Source of the DNA: Amphritea pacifica
Lineage (GTDB): Bacteria; Pseudomonadota; Gammaproteobacteria; Pseudomonadales; Balneatricaceae
Reading direction: 5' to 3'
DNA: 64,000 nt
Assembly: GCF_016924145.1 (NCBI RefSeq)
Contig: NZ_JAFFZO010000004.1
Coordinates: 72,786 to 136,785 of the forward strand
Each line of letters begins with the position of its first letter. Position 1 is the stretch's first letter. A program made the position numbers and the translations under genes. The notes under the pieces were generated by a model. That model worked only from the letters and a program-made list of their open reading frames with translations, searched no databases and was not told the DNA's origin. This document shows positions 1 through 8,962 of the stretch, in pieces.

Positions 1-158
1 CGGAGATCCACAGAGAAGAGCTTTACGTTCTTACTTTAGGTCTCGCTTTTCCTCGGTGCTCTCTGTGTTCTCGGTGGTGAGTAATCTTTTGGGGTGGCTT
101 TACCGCAGTATCCAAAGGACATACTAAGGGCGCGGAGGTCCACAGAGAAGAGCTTTGC
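1..158. repeat. Pair of short direct repeats
   Basis: A 24-base sequence beginning CGGAGRTCCACAGAG occurs at 1-24 and again at 133-156, differing at one position. A CTCTGTGTTCTC-type tract follows the first copy (about 66-80), and a degenerate version lies near 233-260. No convincing gene covers 1-270. The pattern looks like a dispersed intergenic repeat family rather than a coding or regulatory unit. Only part of it may be visible because the window starts here. Confidence 0.5.
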
Positions 159-270
159 TTTAAGTGGTTCTCTGGGTGTGCTTAGCATGCCCTTTGAGTA
201 CTGTGCTTTTGGTGGCGAAGTATTTTATAAGAGCTGCTACTCCTCTGGTTTCTGTGGTAAGTATAAGCGC

Positions 271-1389
271 TTAAAAGCTATAAGACGCCGAGATTGAGCC
301 GAAGCTGTGGGTTTCTTTCTGGGTATCAAACTCTTTGCTGCGGAATACCCGGGCGTATGAGATTTTCCAGTCCTCGACCAGCATGCTGGCACCGATACTG
401 AAGTCGCCGACCCAGTTCTCTTTATCCACCGAGTGGCTGTGACTGAATGTGTTACCGTCCAGGAATATATCCCGTAAAACCCAGCGGCCGTCAATCGCCA
501 TAAAGCCGTGCAGTCCGAAGTTCTGGTCACGGCTGTAACCGGAGGTGCTTTGGGTACGGAGGTCATTGCTACCTGGGGCGCTGTTGTCTCCTCCGGGGCG
601 CAGTGAAGAGGTACCGAAGTCATCGGGAAGGAACCAGCCTATACGAAACTCTGCACCAGCGTTGAGATAGGTGGCAACGTTGCCGAGACTGGCACCACCA
701 TGCCAGATAATATCGTATTCGAGAGCGCCTTTAATGCGTTGAACGGGGGTGCGGTATTTTCGTTCATAGACCAGTTGCAGCCCCAGTTCATTGTTCAGCT
801 GATTGTCCCAGCCATCAAACTTTTCGATGCCACGTATATCGTGCACCAGATCCTGAGCTTCTTTTGCCAGTGATGCCGGGCCGATAAGGCCGATATTCAT
901 AATGGCGGAATCCATCCGCTGTTTATGCTTCAGGTGGTAACCCATCCCCAGATAGAGCCAGCCAGCATAGGGGCGGTCATCGGGAACAACCGTGGTGCGT
1001 TTATTGTCTTTCGGGGTAAACATCTGCTGTCCCAGGGTGACAACCAGATTTCGGACGATCTCATCCTGTTTCGGCGGAGTATCGTCAAACAGTCCCAACG
1101 GTGCGGTGATATAGCGGTTATAGCGTCGGGCCCACACCGGTAGTCGTTTATCATCCAGATAACTGGTCAGGTCCGGTGAGGTCCAGGAAAAACGGATGCC
1201 GTTGGTATACTGCTGATCGGTATCGGCAAACAGGTCGTTTTCCAGATAAAAGTTAAAGGTTCCGGGGTTAGACTCGCTGCCGAGCAACGCATTTTTTTCA
1301 CTGGCAAACGTATCTGGCTGCGAGGAAGCCGCCATAATCGGGGCCGATAGTGTCAGCCCGGCGGTTAGTATTACGGCGGTGGTTTTCAT
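271..1389 (-). CDS. lpxR: LpxR-family outer-membrane lipid A deacylase (DUF2219)
   Basis: 372 aa. Probable outer-membrane beta-barrel that removes the 3'-acyloxyacyl group from lipid A, as Salmonella LpxR does. Visible: an N-terminal signal peptide ending near the AAS motif; the LpxR active-site block YLENDLF near residue 50 followed by TNGIRFSW; the conserved DRPYAGWLYLG stretch near residue 138; alternating strands to a C-terminal SASYSF ending in Phe, typical of BAM substrates. Length fits the family. Its start overlaps the stop of the upstream DsbB-like gene by one base, so the two are probably co-translated. It is the last gene of a minus-strand envelope cluster. Substrate specificity is inferred from family only. 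Confidence 0.85.
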   Translation of the reverse strand: MKTTAVILTAGLTLSAPIMAASSQPDTFASEKNALLGSESNPGTFNFYLENDLFADTDQQYTNGIRFSWTSPDLTSYLDDKRLPVWARRYNRYITAPLGLFDDTPPKQDEIVRNLVVTLGQQMFTPKDNKRTTVVPDDRPYAGWLYLGMGYHLKHKQRMDSAIMNIGLIGPASLAKEAQDLVHDIRGIEKFDGWDNQLNNELGLQLVYERKYRTPVQRIKGALEYDIIWHGGASLGNVATYLNAGAEFRIGWFLPDDFGTSSLRPGGDNSAPGSNDLRTQSTSGYSRDQNFGLHGFMAIDGRWVLRDIFLDGNTFSHSHSVDKENWVGDFSIGASMLVEDWKISYARVFRSKEFDTQKETHSFGSISASYSF

Positions 1390-1910
1390 CAGAAGAACAG
1401 GTTTCTCTGGGGTTTTTTAATCATGATCTTCCACACCACTACCAGCAGGATCAACAGGATAATGAGTGACAGGTGGGCCACGTTTAGTTGATAGAACTGC
1501 CAGTCAGGCACCGGGCAGATACCGGCATTGTCCAGGGTGGTTAGCAGGGCATTGAGACTGCCTTTTTCCAGCAGGACAGAGGTGCTCTGCTGACAACTTT
1601 CAGGGATGTCGCTGGTGTCGGCAAACAGGCTGCGCACAATGGTCACCAGACCGCCGGCAATCAGCAGCAGATGCAGTGTCGCCAGCAACCGCTGAAAGTA
1701 GACACTGCGGTTTATCAGAAAACCGAGCAGAAAAAATCCTGCCATCAGCAGCAGTATGATGCGTATTACCGAACACAGGGCGCAATTACTCTGATCTATC
1801 AACGGTTCGATGTAGATCTCTGTGACGGCCAGACTGGCAACGCAGATCAAAAAGCCTAAGAGATTGTTTGAACGATATGAGGGCTTACCTGAAACATCAA
1901 AGGTGCTCAC
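1389..1910 (-). CDS. DsbB-family disulfide-generating membrane protein
   Basis: 173 aa with four predicted transmembrane helices (about residues 16-38, 48-66, 72-94, 146-164). The first periplasmic loop ends in a CALC motif (Cys43, Cys46) followed by Arg50. This matches the CxxC and quinone-side Arg of DsbB. The second loop carries Cys106 and Cys132, with PVPDW after the latter, matching the second DsbB cysteine pair. DsbB reoxidises periplasmic DsbA and passes electrons to quinone. The protein is divergent, so a specialised DsbB/DsbI paralogue serving the neighbouring barrel or lipid-transport proteins is possible. No dsbA partner is nearby. Confidence 0.7.
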   Translation of the reverse strand: MSTFDVSGKPSYRSNNLLGFLICVASLAVTEIYIEPLIDQSNCALCSVIRIILLLMAGFFLLGFLINRSVYFQRLLATLHLLLIAGGLVTIVRSLFADTSDIPESCQQSTSVLLEKGSLNALLTTLDNAGICPVPDWQFYQLNVAHLSLIILLILLVVVWKIMIKKPQRNLFF

Positions 1911-1934
1911 ATTATTGTCCTGATCGTTTAAAGT

Positions 1935-2270
1935 TTATTTTTTAGACCACTGTCCGTTAGGGGTTTGAACATATTGCCCGGCCGGAGCCCGCTGGGTCAG
2001 ACGCTGGCCAATACGCAACTCGATAATATTTATCTCAACACCTGCGTTACGGGCGGTTTCTGCGTATGCTTCCCGACGTTTGCTGTTGATTGTTTTAACC
2101 AGATTATTCACTTCTGGGGTGCTTTTTACGACACCAAGATAGCCGTTAAGTTGTTCACCCACCAGTCCCTGATTTTTAGCATCATCCAGGCTGATCGCCC
2201 AGGCAGAGGGAGGGATCGCCAGGCTCAGCAGCAGGGTCGCGAATGTCAGTATATTTTTTATCTGCTTCAT
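1935..2270 (-). CDS. ydbL: YdbL-family periplasmic protein (DUF1318)
   Basis: 111 aa with a signal peptide (cleavage near AWA). The mature part has the family signature: DAKNQGLVGEQLNGYLG, a TINSKRREAYAETARN helix, then EIRIGQ-like RIGQRL and a C-terminal PNGQWSKK. YdbL proteins are encoded with YdbH and YnbE and are thought to assist or regulate assembly of that intermembrane bridge. The gene follows ynbE by 11 bases on the same strand, which supports the assignment. Function is known only from E. coli genetics. Confidence 0.9.
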   Translation of the reverse strand: MKQIKNILTFATLLLSLAIPPSAWAISLDDAKNQGLVGEQLNGYLGVVKSTPEVNNLVKTINSKRREAYAETARNAGVEINIIELRIGQRLTQRAPAGQYVQTPNGQWSKK

Positions 2271-2281
2271 GGTGCTCCTCC

Positions 2282-2482
2282 TCAGAATAGTTCGCTGTTT
2301 TCTTCTAACAGGTTATCAATCTCTTTATCAACCTTAATCAGTATCTCGTGTTTTATCTTCACATTAAGATTGATAGTGATCGGTTCATTAGGAACAGCGA
2401 CCTGTACGGTTGGTGTACAGGCAGCCAACATCAGCATTAAACTGCATAATGTCAGCGATTGTAGTGTTTTTGGCATATACAT
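2282..2482 (-). CDS. ynbE: YnbE-family outer-membrane lipoprotein
   Basis: 66 aa. The signal peptide ends in the lipobox LAAC, so the mature lipoprotein starts at Cys22. It has the short beta-prone segment VQVAVPNEPITINLNVKI characteristic of YnbE and an acidic C-terminus ending ENSELF. In E. coli, YnbE multimers extend the YdbH beta-groove to the outer membrane for phospholipid delivery. It lies between ydbH and ydbL in the conserved order. A second in-frame ATG six bases downstream is an alternative start. Confidence 0.88.
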   Translation of the reverse strand: MYMPKTLQSLTLCSLMLMLAACTPTVQVAVPNEPITINLNVKIKHEILIKVDKEIDNLLEENSELF

Positions 2483-2552
2483 ATGCTGTTCTCCGTCAAT
2501 AGTAAAGCACGTTTATGATACCGTTGTGGCAGCCCTGCCTGATTGTAACCTG

Positions 2553-4910
2553 TCAACGGTATCGCTTTTCCAGTGTTTTCGTCAATTTGTCTGTAAATTG
2601 AAGGGCTTGTAACAATTTCGGGATGTTTTCCTCGATATTGATGGTAAAGTCGACTGGCTGTCCCCGGTTCCAGTTGGGATTATGTCCTTTCAGGTGGGTT
2701 TTTAGCAGGGCCTCCCCATCTGGCTGGTAATCCAGTTCAATTCCCAGACTCTCATAGCGCATGTTACGCAGCGCATCAAAGGCGATGCCCAGGGCCGGGT
2801 TGGCTGCCTGTAACGCCAGAAACTCCGCCGGTGGTTCGAACCTGATCCAGCCCCCGTCCGGGGTGCTGAGAACCTGTCCCCCTGTGATGGTTAACGCCCC
2901 GTCACTGAAGTGGACCGGCATCTGACCATTAAGGGTTCCGCTACCGGTGAGTCCCTCCTGCTGCTCCAGCGCGATCAGTTGCGCCAGATCGATCCCTGTC
3001 ACCGCGATGGCCGTCTTAAAGTCGGGATTATCCAATGCCAGTGTTACCGGCAGGGTGGTCACTTTGCCTCCGAGCAGGTCAACAGTGCTACTGTCGAGCT
3101 GCAGCGTCTGTTTGCCAGCTGTGCTGTGTTCAAGGCGGTAGTGTCCTGAGAAGTTCTGCAGAGGCACACCGACATCGATAAAAGCGATCTTTAACTGACC
3201 GCTATCCTCTAATTTACCGCGATGGTTCTTAACCGTTTCTGAACTCCAGTCAATTTCGTAGAGATGGGTCTGATCGTAACTGAGGCTGGCTTTCTCTGTC
3301 CGGTTTAACAGTCGCAGTGCGATGCCATTGTTATTCATATCCAGCCAGCCTGACTGGTGCAGTGTGCCGGCAGTGAATACCAGTTCCGGGGGGATCTCCT
3401 GGCTAAAACGTCGCAGTAGTTTTTCGATACCGTTGAGTGGCACGGCGGTTTTCCAGCTGCCGGTGGTACGGTTGCTTGTAAGATCAGTGGTGGTTGAACC
3501 GCTGATCTCTGTCGCAGCAGCCAGCAGCCGGTCCTGTAGATTGAGGCTGAAACGCTGGCTAATCCTGTCCGGGCTGATGTCAGCATGGCTATGCAGTTGC
3601 ATCAGCGGCAGTGAGCGGGTGTTATAACTTCCTTCGATCTGGTCAGCCGTCAGATCAGCCTGCAGATGCTGGTCACTGAGCCTGATCTCTGACAGTGAGA
3701 GTAATAGGGGGGTTGAACCGATCTGTATATCCGGTTGTCCGGTGGATTTAATCGTCACCGGTTGCAGGCTGATACGCAGATCTGTCCGGGGTAACTGCAG
3801 CGCCTCAATACCAGACTGACTGAGAGTGTGCACGGTGGTTTGAATATGCAGGGGATTAACCAGCTCAACCTGTATAGCCTCGGAGCGGATTGTCGGGGCT
3901 TCTGGCGTGTCCCCGTGGGCAGCAAACTGCTGGCCGTTGGCAGACAGCTGCTCTATCGTCAGGGTCAGTTCATCGTTTTTCAATGTCAGTGCTGAGTGTT
4001 GTTGCATATCCAGTCGTGCCAGCTCAGGAATGGGCTGCTGCAGGGTAACCTGGCTGGAGACCTGATAGTGATGGCGGGCGCCGCCGAGACCACTGTTGAG
4101 GGGGAATTCGCTACTGCCAGAGAGCGTAACGATGCCGGATATTTCAGGCAGGGTGACCGGCGCAGGCAATGTGATAAACGTCGTTAACAGGGGCTGTTGC
4201 AACAGCGTCTGTAGTTGTTCCGGGTAGAGGTTTGTCTGGCTTTGGAGGCTAAGCTGTGGTGCCTGATAGGACAGTGAAAACCGGGTTTTAAGGGCGGGAA
4301 TCTCCTGGGTGGTCAGGGTCAGCTGGCCTGTGTCCTGATGGTCGATGATCAGCTTCAGAGCGATCTGCGGCGCATCCTGAATCTGGTCAATACTGAGGCG
4401 GAACTGCTCTTTATCGGTTGAAAGATGTCCGGAAAAAACCAGTGGAGGAAAGCTGTCGGTCTCAGAAGATGAATGGATATTGACCCTGTAGTGTTCCAGT
4501 TTAATCGTATCGGCGGGTAACTGCTTTAACAGATAGGAGGGCAGCGGTGGAAACGGCAGCGGTCCCGGTTCAGTCGTGGCTGCTGAACGCTGCGAGACTG
4601 TCAGATCCAGTTGCAGCCCATCTATATGCAAACTTTTAACCCGCTGTGAATTAAATAACAGCCAGGGGGTGAAGCGCAGATCGATTGCTTCCGCCGTCAG
4701 GACAAACGACTGATCCGGAGTATTTTTCTGCAGTTTAAACTGGTTGATCCGGATCGTGTTAAGGCCGGGTCTTTGCAAGTCAAAGCTGGCATCGATCTGC
4801 TGCTCTGCCAAAAGCTGGCGGACACTGTATTCGGCAATTGCCGGAAGCGCTGCATAGACACTGGCTATCAGGAAGCACAGGAGAGCCGTGGCTATCAGCA
4901 GTTTGCGCAT
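2553..4910 (-). CDS. ydbH: YdbH AsmA-like intermembrane phospholipid transporter
   Basis: 785 aa. A single N-terminal membrane anchor (about residues 3-22) is followed by a long periplasmic beta-rich region typical of AsmA-like bridge proteins (YhdP, TamB, YdbH). The C-terminal YdbH domain shows IRFEPPAEFLALQAANPAL and YESLGIELDYQPDGEALLKT. It would carry phospholipids between inner and outer membranes with YnbE and YdbL encoded directly downstream. Length is near the lower end for YdbH (879 aa in E. coli). The stop is 70 bases from ynbE, consistent with an operon. Confidence 0.88.
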   Translation of the reverse strand: MRKLLIATALLCFLIASVYAALPAIAEYSVRQLLAEQQIDASFDLQRPGLNTIRINQFKLQKNTPDQSFVLTAEAIDLRFTPWLLFNSQRVKSLHIDGLQLDLTVSQRSAATTEPGPLPFPPLPSYLLKQLPADTIKLEHYRVNIHSSSETDSFPPLVFSGHLSTDKEQFRLSIDQIQDAPQIALKLIIDHQDTGQLTLTTQEIPALKTRFSLSYQAPQLSLQSQTNLYPEQLQTLLQQPLLTTFITLPAPVTLPEISGIVTLSGSSEFPLNSGLGGARHHYQVSSQVTLQQPIPELARLDMQQHSALTLKNDELTLTIEQLSANGQQFAAHGDTPEAPTIRSEAIQVELVNPLHIQTTVHTLSQSGIEALQLPRTDLRISLQPVTIKSTGQPDIQIGSTPLLLSLSEIRLSDQHLQADLTADQIEGSYNTRSLPLMQLHSHADISPDRISQRFSLNLQDRLLAAATEISGSTTTDLTSNRTTGSWKTAVPLNGIEKLLRRFSQEIPPELVFTAGTLHQSGWLDMNNNGIALRLLNRTEKASLSYDQTHLYEIDWSSETVKNHRGKLEDSGQLKIAFIDVGVPLQNFSGHYRLEHSTAGKQTLQLDSSTVDLLGGKVTTLPVTLALDNPDFKTAIAVTGIDLAQLIALEQQEGLTGSGTLNGQMPVHFSDGALTITGGQVLSTPDGGWIRFEPPAEFLALQAANPALGIAFDALRNMRYESLGIELDYQPDGEALLKTHLKGHNPNWNRGQPVDFTINIEENIPKLLQALQFTDKLTKTLEKRYR

Positions 4911-4948
4911 GCACGTCTCCCTGTCACAATATTAAACCCCGTTAAACA

Positions 4949-5359
4949 TCAGATATCCTCCAGCTCCATCTCACAGAGCCGGTCGACCGCATCCCTCAGG
5001 TGGAAGATGATTTTCGCATACTGGTCGCTGTCGGTGGCAATATCAATATCGCTGAGCCGGTCAGCTGTTTCTTCCAGGGAGGCGCCCTGGGCACTGATAC
5101 CGTTATCATCCAGTAACCAGTATATCAGACCATAGATCTCCGCCTGGGTTTCAACCGCATCCAGATCCGCCAGAAAGTGGTCGCGCAACTGTTGTAACAC
5201 GATAAACAGTGGGTCATCCAGGTCTGTTGCTACATAGAGTCTTAGCAGGGTGTCGGCATCCCCGATCAGGTAATCTGCCGCCCCCGGTACCGCCGCTGTT
5301 TCGCTGCCGCAGGGTTCAAGGTGAAACGCATCGTTGTGACTACGGATAATAAAACGCAT
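4949..5359 (-). CDS. Conserved acidic protein of unknown function
   Basis: 136 aa, strongly acidic, no signal peptide or membrane segment. The N-terminus MRFIIRSHNDAFHLEP suggests a beta-hairpin; the rest appears helical and rich in Asp/Glu and Leu, with a run of acidic helices toward the C-terminus (EMELEDI). I do not recognise a family. It sits between ydbH and an O-methyltransferase on the same strand, about 38 bases from ydbH. Reading frame and composition look real. Confidence 0.6.
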   Translation of the reverse strand: MRFIIRSHNDAFHLEPCGSETAAVPGAADYLIGDADTLLRLYVATDLDDPLFIVLQQLRDHFLADLDAVETQAEIYGLIYWLLDDNGISAQGASLEETADRLSDIDIATDSDQYAKIIFHLRDAVDRLCEMELEDI

Positions 5360-5422
5360 ATCGGCGCTGCCTGATCTTTTAAGGTTGAACTGAGTAAATG
5401 TTTCAGCCGGAGAGTCTGAGGG

Positions 5423-6064
5423 TTAACGGATCTTACGCACCACATTAAGGCCATCCCTGACGGTCAGGAAGACGTTTTCCACGTCCGGGTCCTGGGCGAT
5501 AAGCCGGTTCGTTTCCACCAGGATATCATCGATCTCCGATTCCGGTTGTACCACTTTGCCCGACCAGAGCACATTATCGAGTACGATCAGTCCGCCGGGA
5601 CGGGTCATCTCTTTTACCCGGTTATAGTAATTAAGATAGTTGCGTTTGTCGGCATCGATAAAGGTGAAATCCAGTGTCAGATCGAGGTTTTCGATGGTTT
5701 CCAGGGCGCGGCCAAAGATCACTTCAATTTTATGGCCGTGTTCGCTGCGATCATAGAAGGTCTGGGCAAATTCTATCGCCCGGGGGTTGGTTTCACAGCA
5801 GATAAGCCGGCCATCTTCGGGCATCCCTTCGGCAATAGAGAGCGCAGAGTAACCGGTGAACATGCCGATCTCCAGCGCCACTTTCGGCTGGTGGATCGCA
5901 CTCAGCAGCTTCAGGGTGCGGCCCACTAAACGTCCCGACAGCTTCTGCGGCCAACCCATATTTTCGTTGGTTTTATCGATCAGTTCCTGCAGCAGGGGAG
6001 GCTCTTCGCCGGTATGGATAAAGGCGTAATCTTCGATGGCTTCATCAACCAGATACTGGGTCAT
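5423..6064 (-). CDS. SAM-dependent O-methyltransferase (caffeoyl-CoA OMT type)
   Basis: 213 aa, the usual length for class I cation-dependent small O-methyltransferases. Motif I is LEIGMFTGYSALSIAEG (about residues 60-76), then an acidic CCETNPRAIEFA block for the SAM ribose, the metal-binding FIDADKRNYLNYY near 134-146 and VLDNVLWSGKV near 162. Members methylate catechol-like or other hydroxylated acceptors using S-adenosylmethionine. The substrate cannot be read from sequence. The gene is monocistronic or leads the minus-strand group. Confidence 0.85.
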   Translation of the reverse strand: MTQYLVDEAIEDYAFIHTGEEPPLLQELIDKTNENMGWPQKLSGRLVGRTLKLLSAIHQPKVALEIGMFTGYSALSIAEGMPEDGRLICCETNPRAIEFAQTFYDRSEHGHKIEVIFGRALETIENLDLTLDFTFIDADKRNYLNYYNRVKEMTRPGGLIVLDNVLWSGKVVQPESEIDDILVETNRLIAQDPDVENVFLTVRDGLNVVRKIR

Positions 6065-6263
6065 TCTGTCTCTCTCAACATCACATGTCTGACCCGGACT
6101 TTCAGCGCCGTTGCCCTGTTCGGTGCCGGGTAAATTTTGCCGGAGATAATATCACTTTTGAGGCGTGTAGGGATAATGGTGTGTTACGCCGTCAATAATG
6201 CTGCGCGGTGACATTTTTCCGCCGTATCCGGGGATATGCCATAGGTTGGGGATGAAAAATCCC

Positions 6264-6291
6264 TTACAATGATCGTTTTTAAACATTGTAA
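6264..6291. promoter_or_regulatory. Inverted repeat upstream of small membrane protein gene
   Basis: Perfect 8-bp arms TTACAATG and CATTGTAA separated by 12 bases. The element ends just upstream of the GGAG Shine-Dalgarno of the gene that starts at 6307. A GGGAT-GAAAA-ATCCC hairpin directly precedes it (6249-6263). It could be an operator or an mRNA structure controlling initiation. Confidence 0.45.
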
Positions 6292-6306
6292 AAGTGGAGT
6301 AACCCC

Positions 6307-6657
6307 TTGGACCCCCTGATTCTGTTTCTCTGTACCGGTTTTGTCTCTATGTCTGCTGCACTGAGTGCCGGGCAGCTGAATAAACTGGCGGATGCTGATA
6401 AGCCCGCATTTATGCAAAGCCGTAATGGTGCGGTAATGGTGATTATGGCGGGAAATCTGGGGGCGCTGACACTGATCGGTGCGCTGGCGTATGGTTTCCG
6501 GTTGCTGGAGTGGTGGATCCCGCTGAGCTCTGTTTTCCTCTCTTTTCCGGCCATCTCTCTGGGTATTACCCAGCGTCTGTTGGGTGATCGGGTGAATCTG
6601 TTTCTGATGCTGCCACTGACCCTGGTGTCTATCGGTCTGCTATATCATTTCTGGTAA
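6307..6657 (+). CDS. Small inner-membrane protein of unknown function
   Basis: 116 aa, predicted to have three to four transmembrane helices. The start is TTG at 6307, chosen because GGAG lies at the right distance upstream and the first helix begins at once (DPLILFLCTGFVSMSAALSAG). The charged loop LNKLADADKPAFMQSRNG is followed by helices to a C-terminal LLYHFW. I do not recognise the family. It precedes rmuC on the same strand with a 30-base gap. Confidence 0.65.
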   Translation: MDPLILFLCTGFVSMSAALSAGQLNKLADADKPAFMQSRNGAVMVIMAGNLGALTLIGALAYGFRLLEWWIPLSSVFLSFPAISLGITQRLLGDRVNLFLMLPLTLVSIGLLYHFW

Positions 6658-6687
6658 GCTTATTCTCTCCATCAATCAGGAATGACA

Positions 6688-8214
6688 ATGATGACTGCCC
6701 AGTTGACTGAACTGTTAAATAGCCCCCTGATGACTGCAGCGTCAGGTGTCGTGCTGGGTTTGCTGTTGGGTCTGATCTGGTTGCAACTGACAAAACAGAA
6801 ACTCAGCAGTCAGCATCGTTCACAATTGCAGCAAGCAGAGATGGAACAGCAGAAACTGCTGGAGCAACTGGAACGTTTTCAGGTTGATCAGGCGATGGCC
6901 AGCGACAAAGTTCAGTATCTGGAACAGGAGCTGCAGCTAAACAGTGCGCGGGTGCGGGATCTGGAGCTGGATCAGGTACGGTTGCAGCAGGTTGAGGCGC
7001 ATAAATATGCGCTTGATGACCAACTGGCTGAGCAACAGGAGCAGATGGATAATCTGCAACGTTTATTAAGTCAGCGACAGGCACGTATTGCCGAACTGGA
7101 AAGCCGGCTGGAGAGTGAGCGGGAATCACAGTCAGAGAAACTGCAGTTGCTGACTGAAGCCCGGGATCAGCTGAAAAGCGAATTTCAGAATCTTGCGAAC
7201 AAAATCTTTGAAGAGAAATCAGCGAAATTTACCACTGCGAATAAAGACTCTCTCGGTTCACTGTTAACCCCACTACGCGATCAGTTGGGCGAGTTTAAGC
7301 GCAAGGTAGAGGATGTCTACGATAAGGAAGCCAAAGACCGCCGCTCGTTGTATGAACAGATTACCCAGCTGAAAGAGCTGAATCAGCAGATGAGTATGGA
7401 TGCGGTTAACCTGACCAATGCCCTCAAGGGTGAGAGTAAGACTCAGGGAAACTGGGGCGAGGTGATTCTCGAACGGGTGCTGGAACAGTCCGGTCTGCGA
7501 AAAGGCTATGAGTATGAAACCCAGGTCTCTCTCAGTGAGCAGGGGCAGCGCTATATGCCGGATGTCATTATCCGTCTGCCGGACGATAAAGACGTTATTG
7601 TGGATGCGAAAGTCTCTCTGACCGCCTATGAAAAGTACTGCTCTGCTGATGACACCCCGGCACAGGAGCGGGCTTTAGCCGAACACCTGCAATCGATTCG
7701 CAACCATATCCGGGGGCTGAGTGATAAAGCGTATCAGAGCCTGGAAGGGGTGCGATCCCTTGATTTTGTGCTGATGTTTATCCCGGTGGAGGGGGCTTTC
7801 CTATTAGCTCTGCAGCAGGATAAAGAGCTGTTCAGCTTTGCCTACGAACGCAACATTATTCTGGTGAGTCCCTCGACGCTGCTGGTGACCTTGCGGACCA
7901 TCAATAATATCTGGCGTTATGAGCGGCAGAACCGTTTTGCGCAGGAGATCGCCCGTCGTGGCGGTGAGCTGCACGATAAGTTTGTAGGTTTTGTCGAATC
8001 CGTGGAAGATATCGGGCGTCATCTTGGACGCACTCAGGCTGCTTACGAAACCGCGCATAAACGCCTCAGCAGTGGCAAGGGGAATCTGGTTAACCAGGCG
8101 GCGTCACTGCATAAGCTGGGTGTGAAAAACAAGAAAGAGCTGGATAAAAAACTGACTGATCATGCCTCAGAGTCCGACCCGGATGCTGAACAGCTGGAGA
8201 TTCTCGACAGATGA
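6688..8214 (+). CDS. rmuC: DNA recombination protein RmuC
   Basis: About 508 aa. An N-terminal membrane helix (about residues 14-32) is followed by a long Gln/Glu/Leu-rich coiled coil (about 38-165). The conserved RmuC nuclease-like domain then shows LLTPLRDQLGEFKRKVEDVY, GNWGEVILERVLEQSGLRKG and PDDKDVIVDAKVSLTAY. RmuC limits inversions and recombination between short repeats. I prefer the ATG at 6688 over the one at 6682, because AGGA ends six bases before 6688 but abuts 6682. The stop overlaps the next start (ATGA). Confidence 0.93.
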   Translation: MMTAQLTELLNSPLMTAASGVVLGLLLGLIWLQLTKQKLSSQHRSQLQQAEMEQQKLLEQLERFQVDQAMASDKVQYLEQELQLNSARVRDLELDQVRLQQVEAHKYALDDQLAEQQEQMDNLQRLLSQRQARIAELESRLESERESQSEKLQLLTEARDQLKSEFQNLANKIFEEKSAKFTTANKDSLGSLLTPLRDQLGEFKRKVEDVYDKEAKDRRSLYEQITQLKELNQQMSMDAVNLTNALKGESKTQGNWGEVILERVLEQSGLRKGYEYETQVSLSEQGQRYMPDVIIRLPDDKDVIVDAKVSLTAYEKYCSADDTPAQERALAEHLQSIRNHIRGLSDKAYQSLEGVRSLDFVLMFIPVEGAFLLALQQDKELFSFAYERNIILVSPSTLLVTLRTINNIWRYERQNRFAQEIARRGGELHDKFVGFVESVEDIGRHLGRTQAAYETAHKRLSSGKGNLVNQAASLHKLGVKNKKELDKKLTDHASESDPDAEQLEILDR

Positions 8215-8864
8215 TCTCGGTGGTGGGTTATGGTTCGCTGTTATCAGAAAGCTCTGCCCGCCAGACGGTGCCGGCGCTGCAAAACTTTCGTCTGGTACGG
8301 GTGTCTGGTTTTCGACGTATTTTTAATAAAGTCGGTATCGTGTTTCTCAGCCGTCACGGAGCTGATCCGGAGAGCCTGCAACTGGCCTCCTGTTCAACGC
8401 AGAGAGTGGCGGGGTGTGACATTATCTGTAGTCAGTTTGAATGCTCTGCTGAGGATTTTGTCGGGCTCTATGAACGGGAACACCGGTTTCGCTGGATTGA
8501 GGTAGAAACCGTGCCGTTAGAACCGTCACAGGCGCCTGATACACCCTCTGTGGGGCGGATGTGTACCGGTTATGATGATCTGGACTACCGCCTCAATAAA
8601 TGTGTGACACCACAGGAGTATGAGCTGCGGGTAGGGCGGTTCTATACGGGGGCTATCTGGCGCGATGATATTCTGCCTTTCCCCCGCTATCTCGCCTTTT
8701 GTTTGCAAGCGGCCGCCTCTCAGGGTCGTGCTGTGCTGGATAACTTTCTGGACAGCAGCTATCTTGCCGATGGTCAGACAACGCTCAGAACCTATCTGGA
8801 TCAGACCCCGGAGTTGCAGGACTGGCGTAATTTTGAAACGGGTTATCACTATCCTTCCCGCTAG
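8211..8864 (+). CDS. Gamma-glutamylcyclotransferase-like protein
   Basis: 217 aa. The N-terminus VVGYGSLLSESSARQTVP carries the YGSLL substrate-binding signature of the gamma-glutamylcyclotransferase/AIG2-like fold, followed by RVSGFRRIFN. The expected catalytic Glu could be one of the acidic residues in FVGLYEREHRFRWIEVE (about residues 85-101). These enzymes cyclise gamma-glutamyl amines or peptides to 5-oxoproline. The start overlaps the rmuC stop by four bases, so expression is coupled. The exact substrate is unknown. Confidence 0.7.
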   Translation: MISVVGYGSLLSESSARQTVPALQNFRLVRVSGFRRIFNKVGIVFLSRHGADPESLQLASCSTQRVAGCDIICSQFECSAEDFVGLYEREHRFRWIEVETVPLEPSQAPDTPSVGRMCTGYDDLDYRLNKCVTPQEYELRVGRFYTGAIWRDDILPFPRYLAFCLQAAASQGRAVLDNFLDSSYLADGQTTLRTYLDQTPELQDWRNFETGYHYPSR

Positions 8865-8962
8865 TCCGCACGGTTGCCTGGCTCCATTTTTGATCCTGTT
8901 TATATATTCTTTTCCCATCGTTGAATAAAAATTCGTCGGCATGTTTTGCCCGGTTGTTTTTA

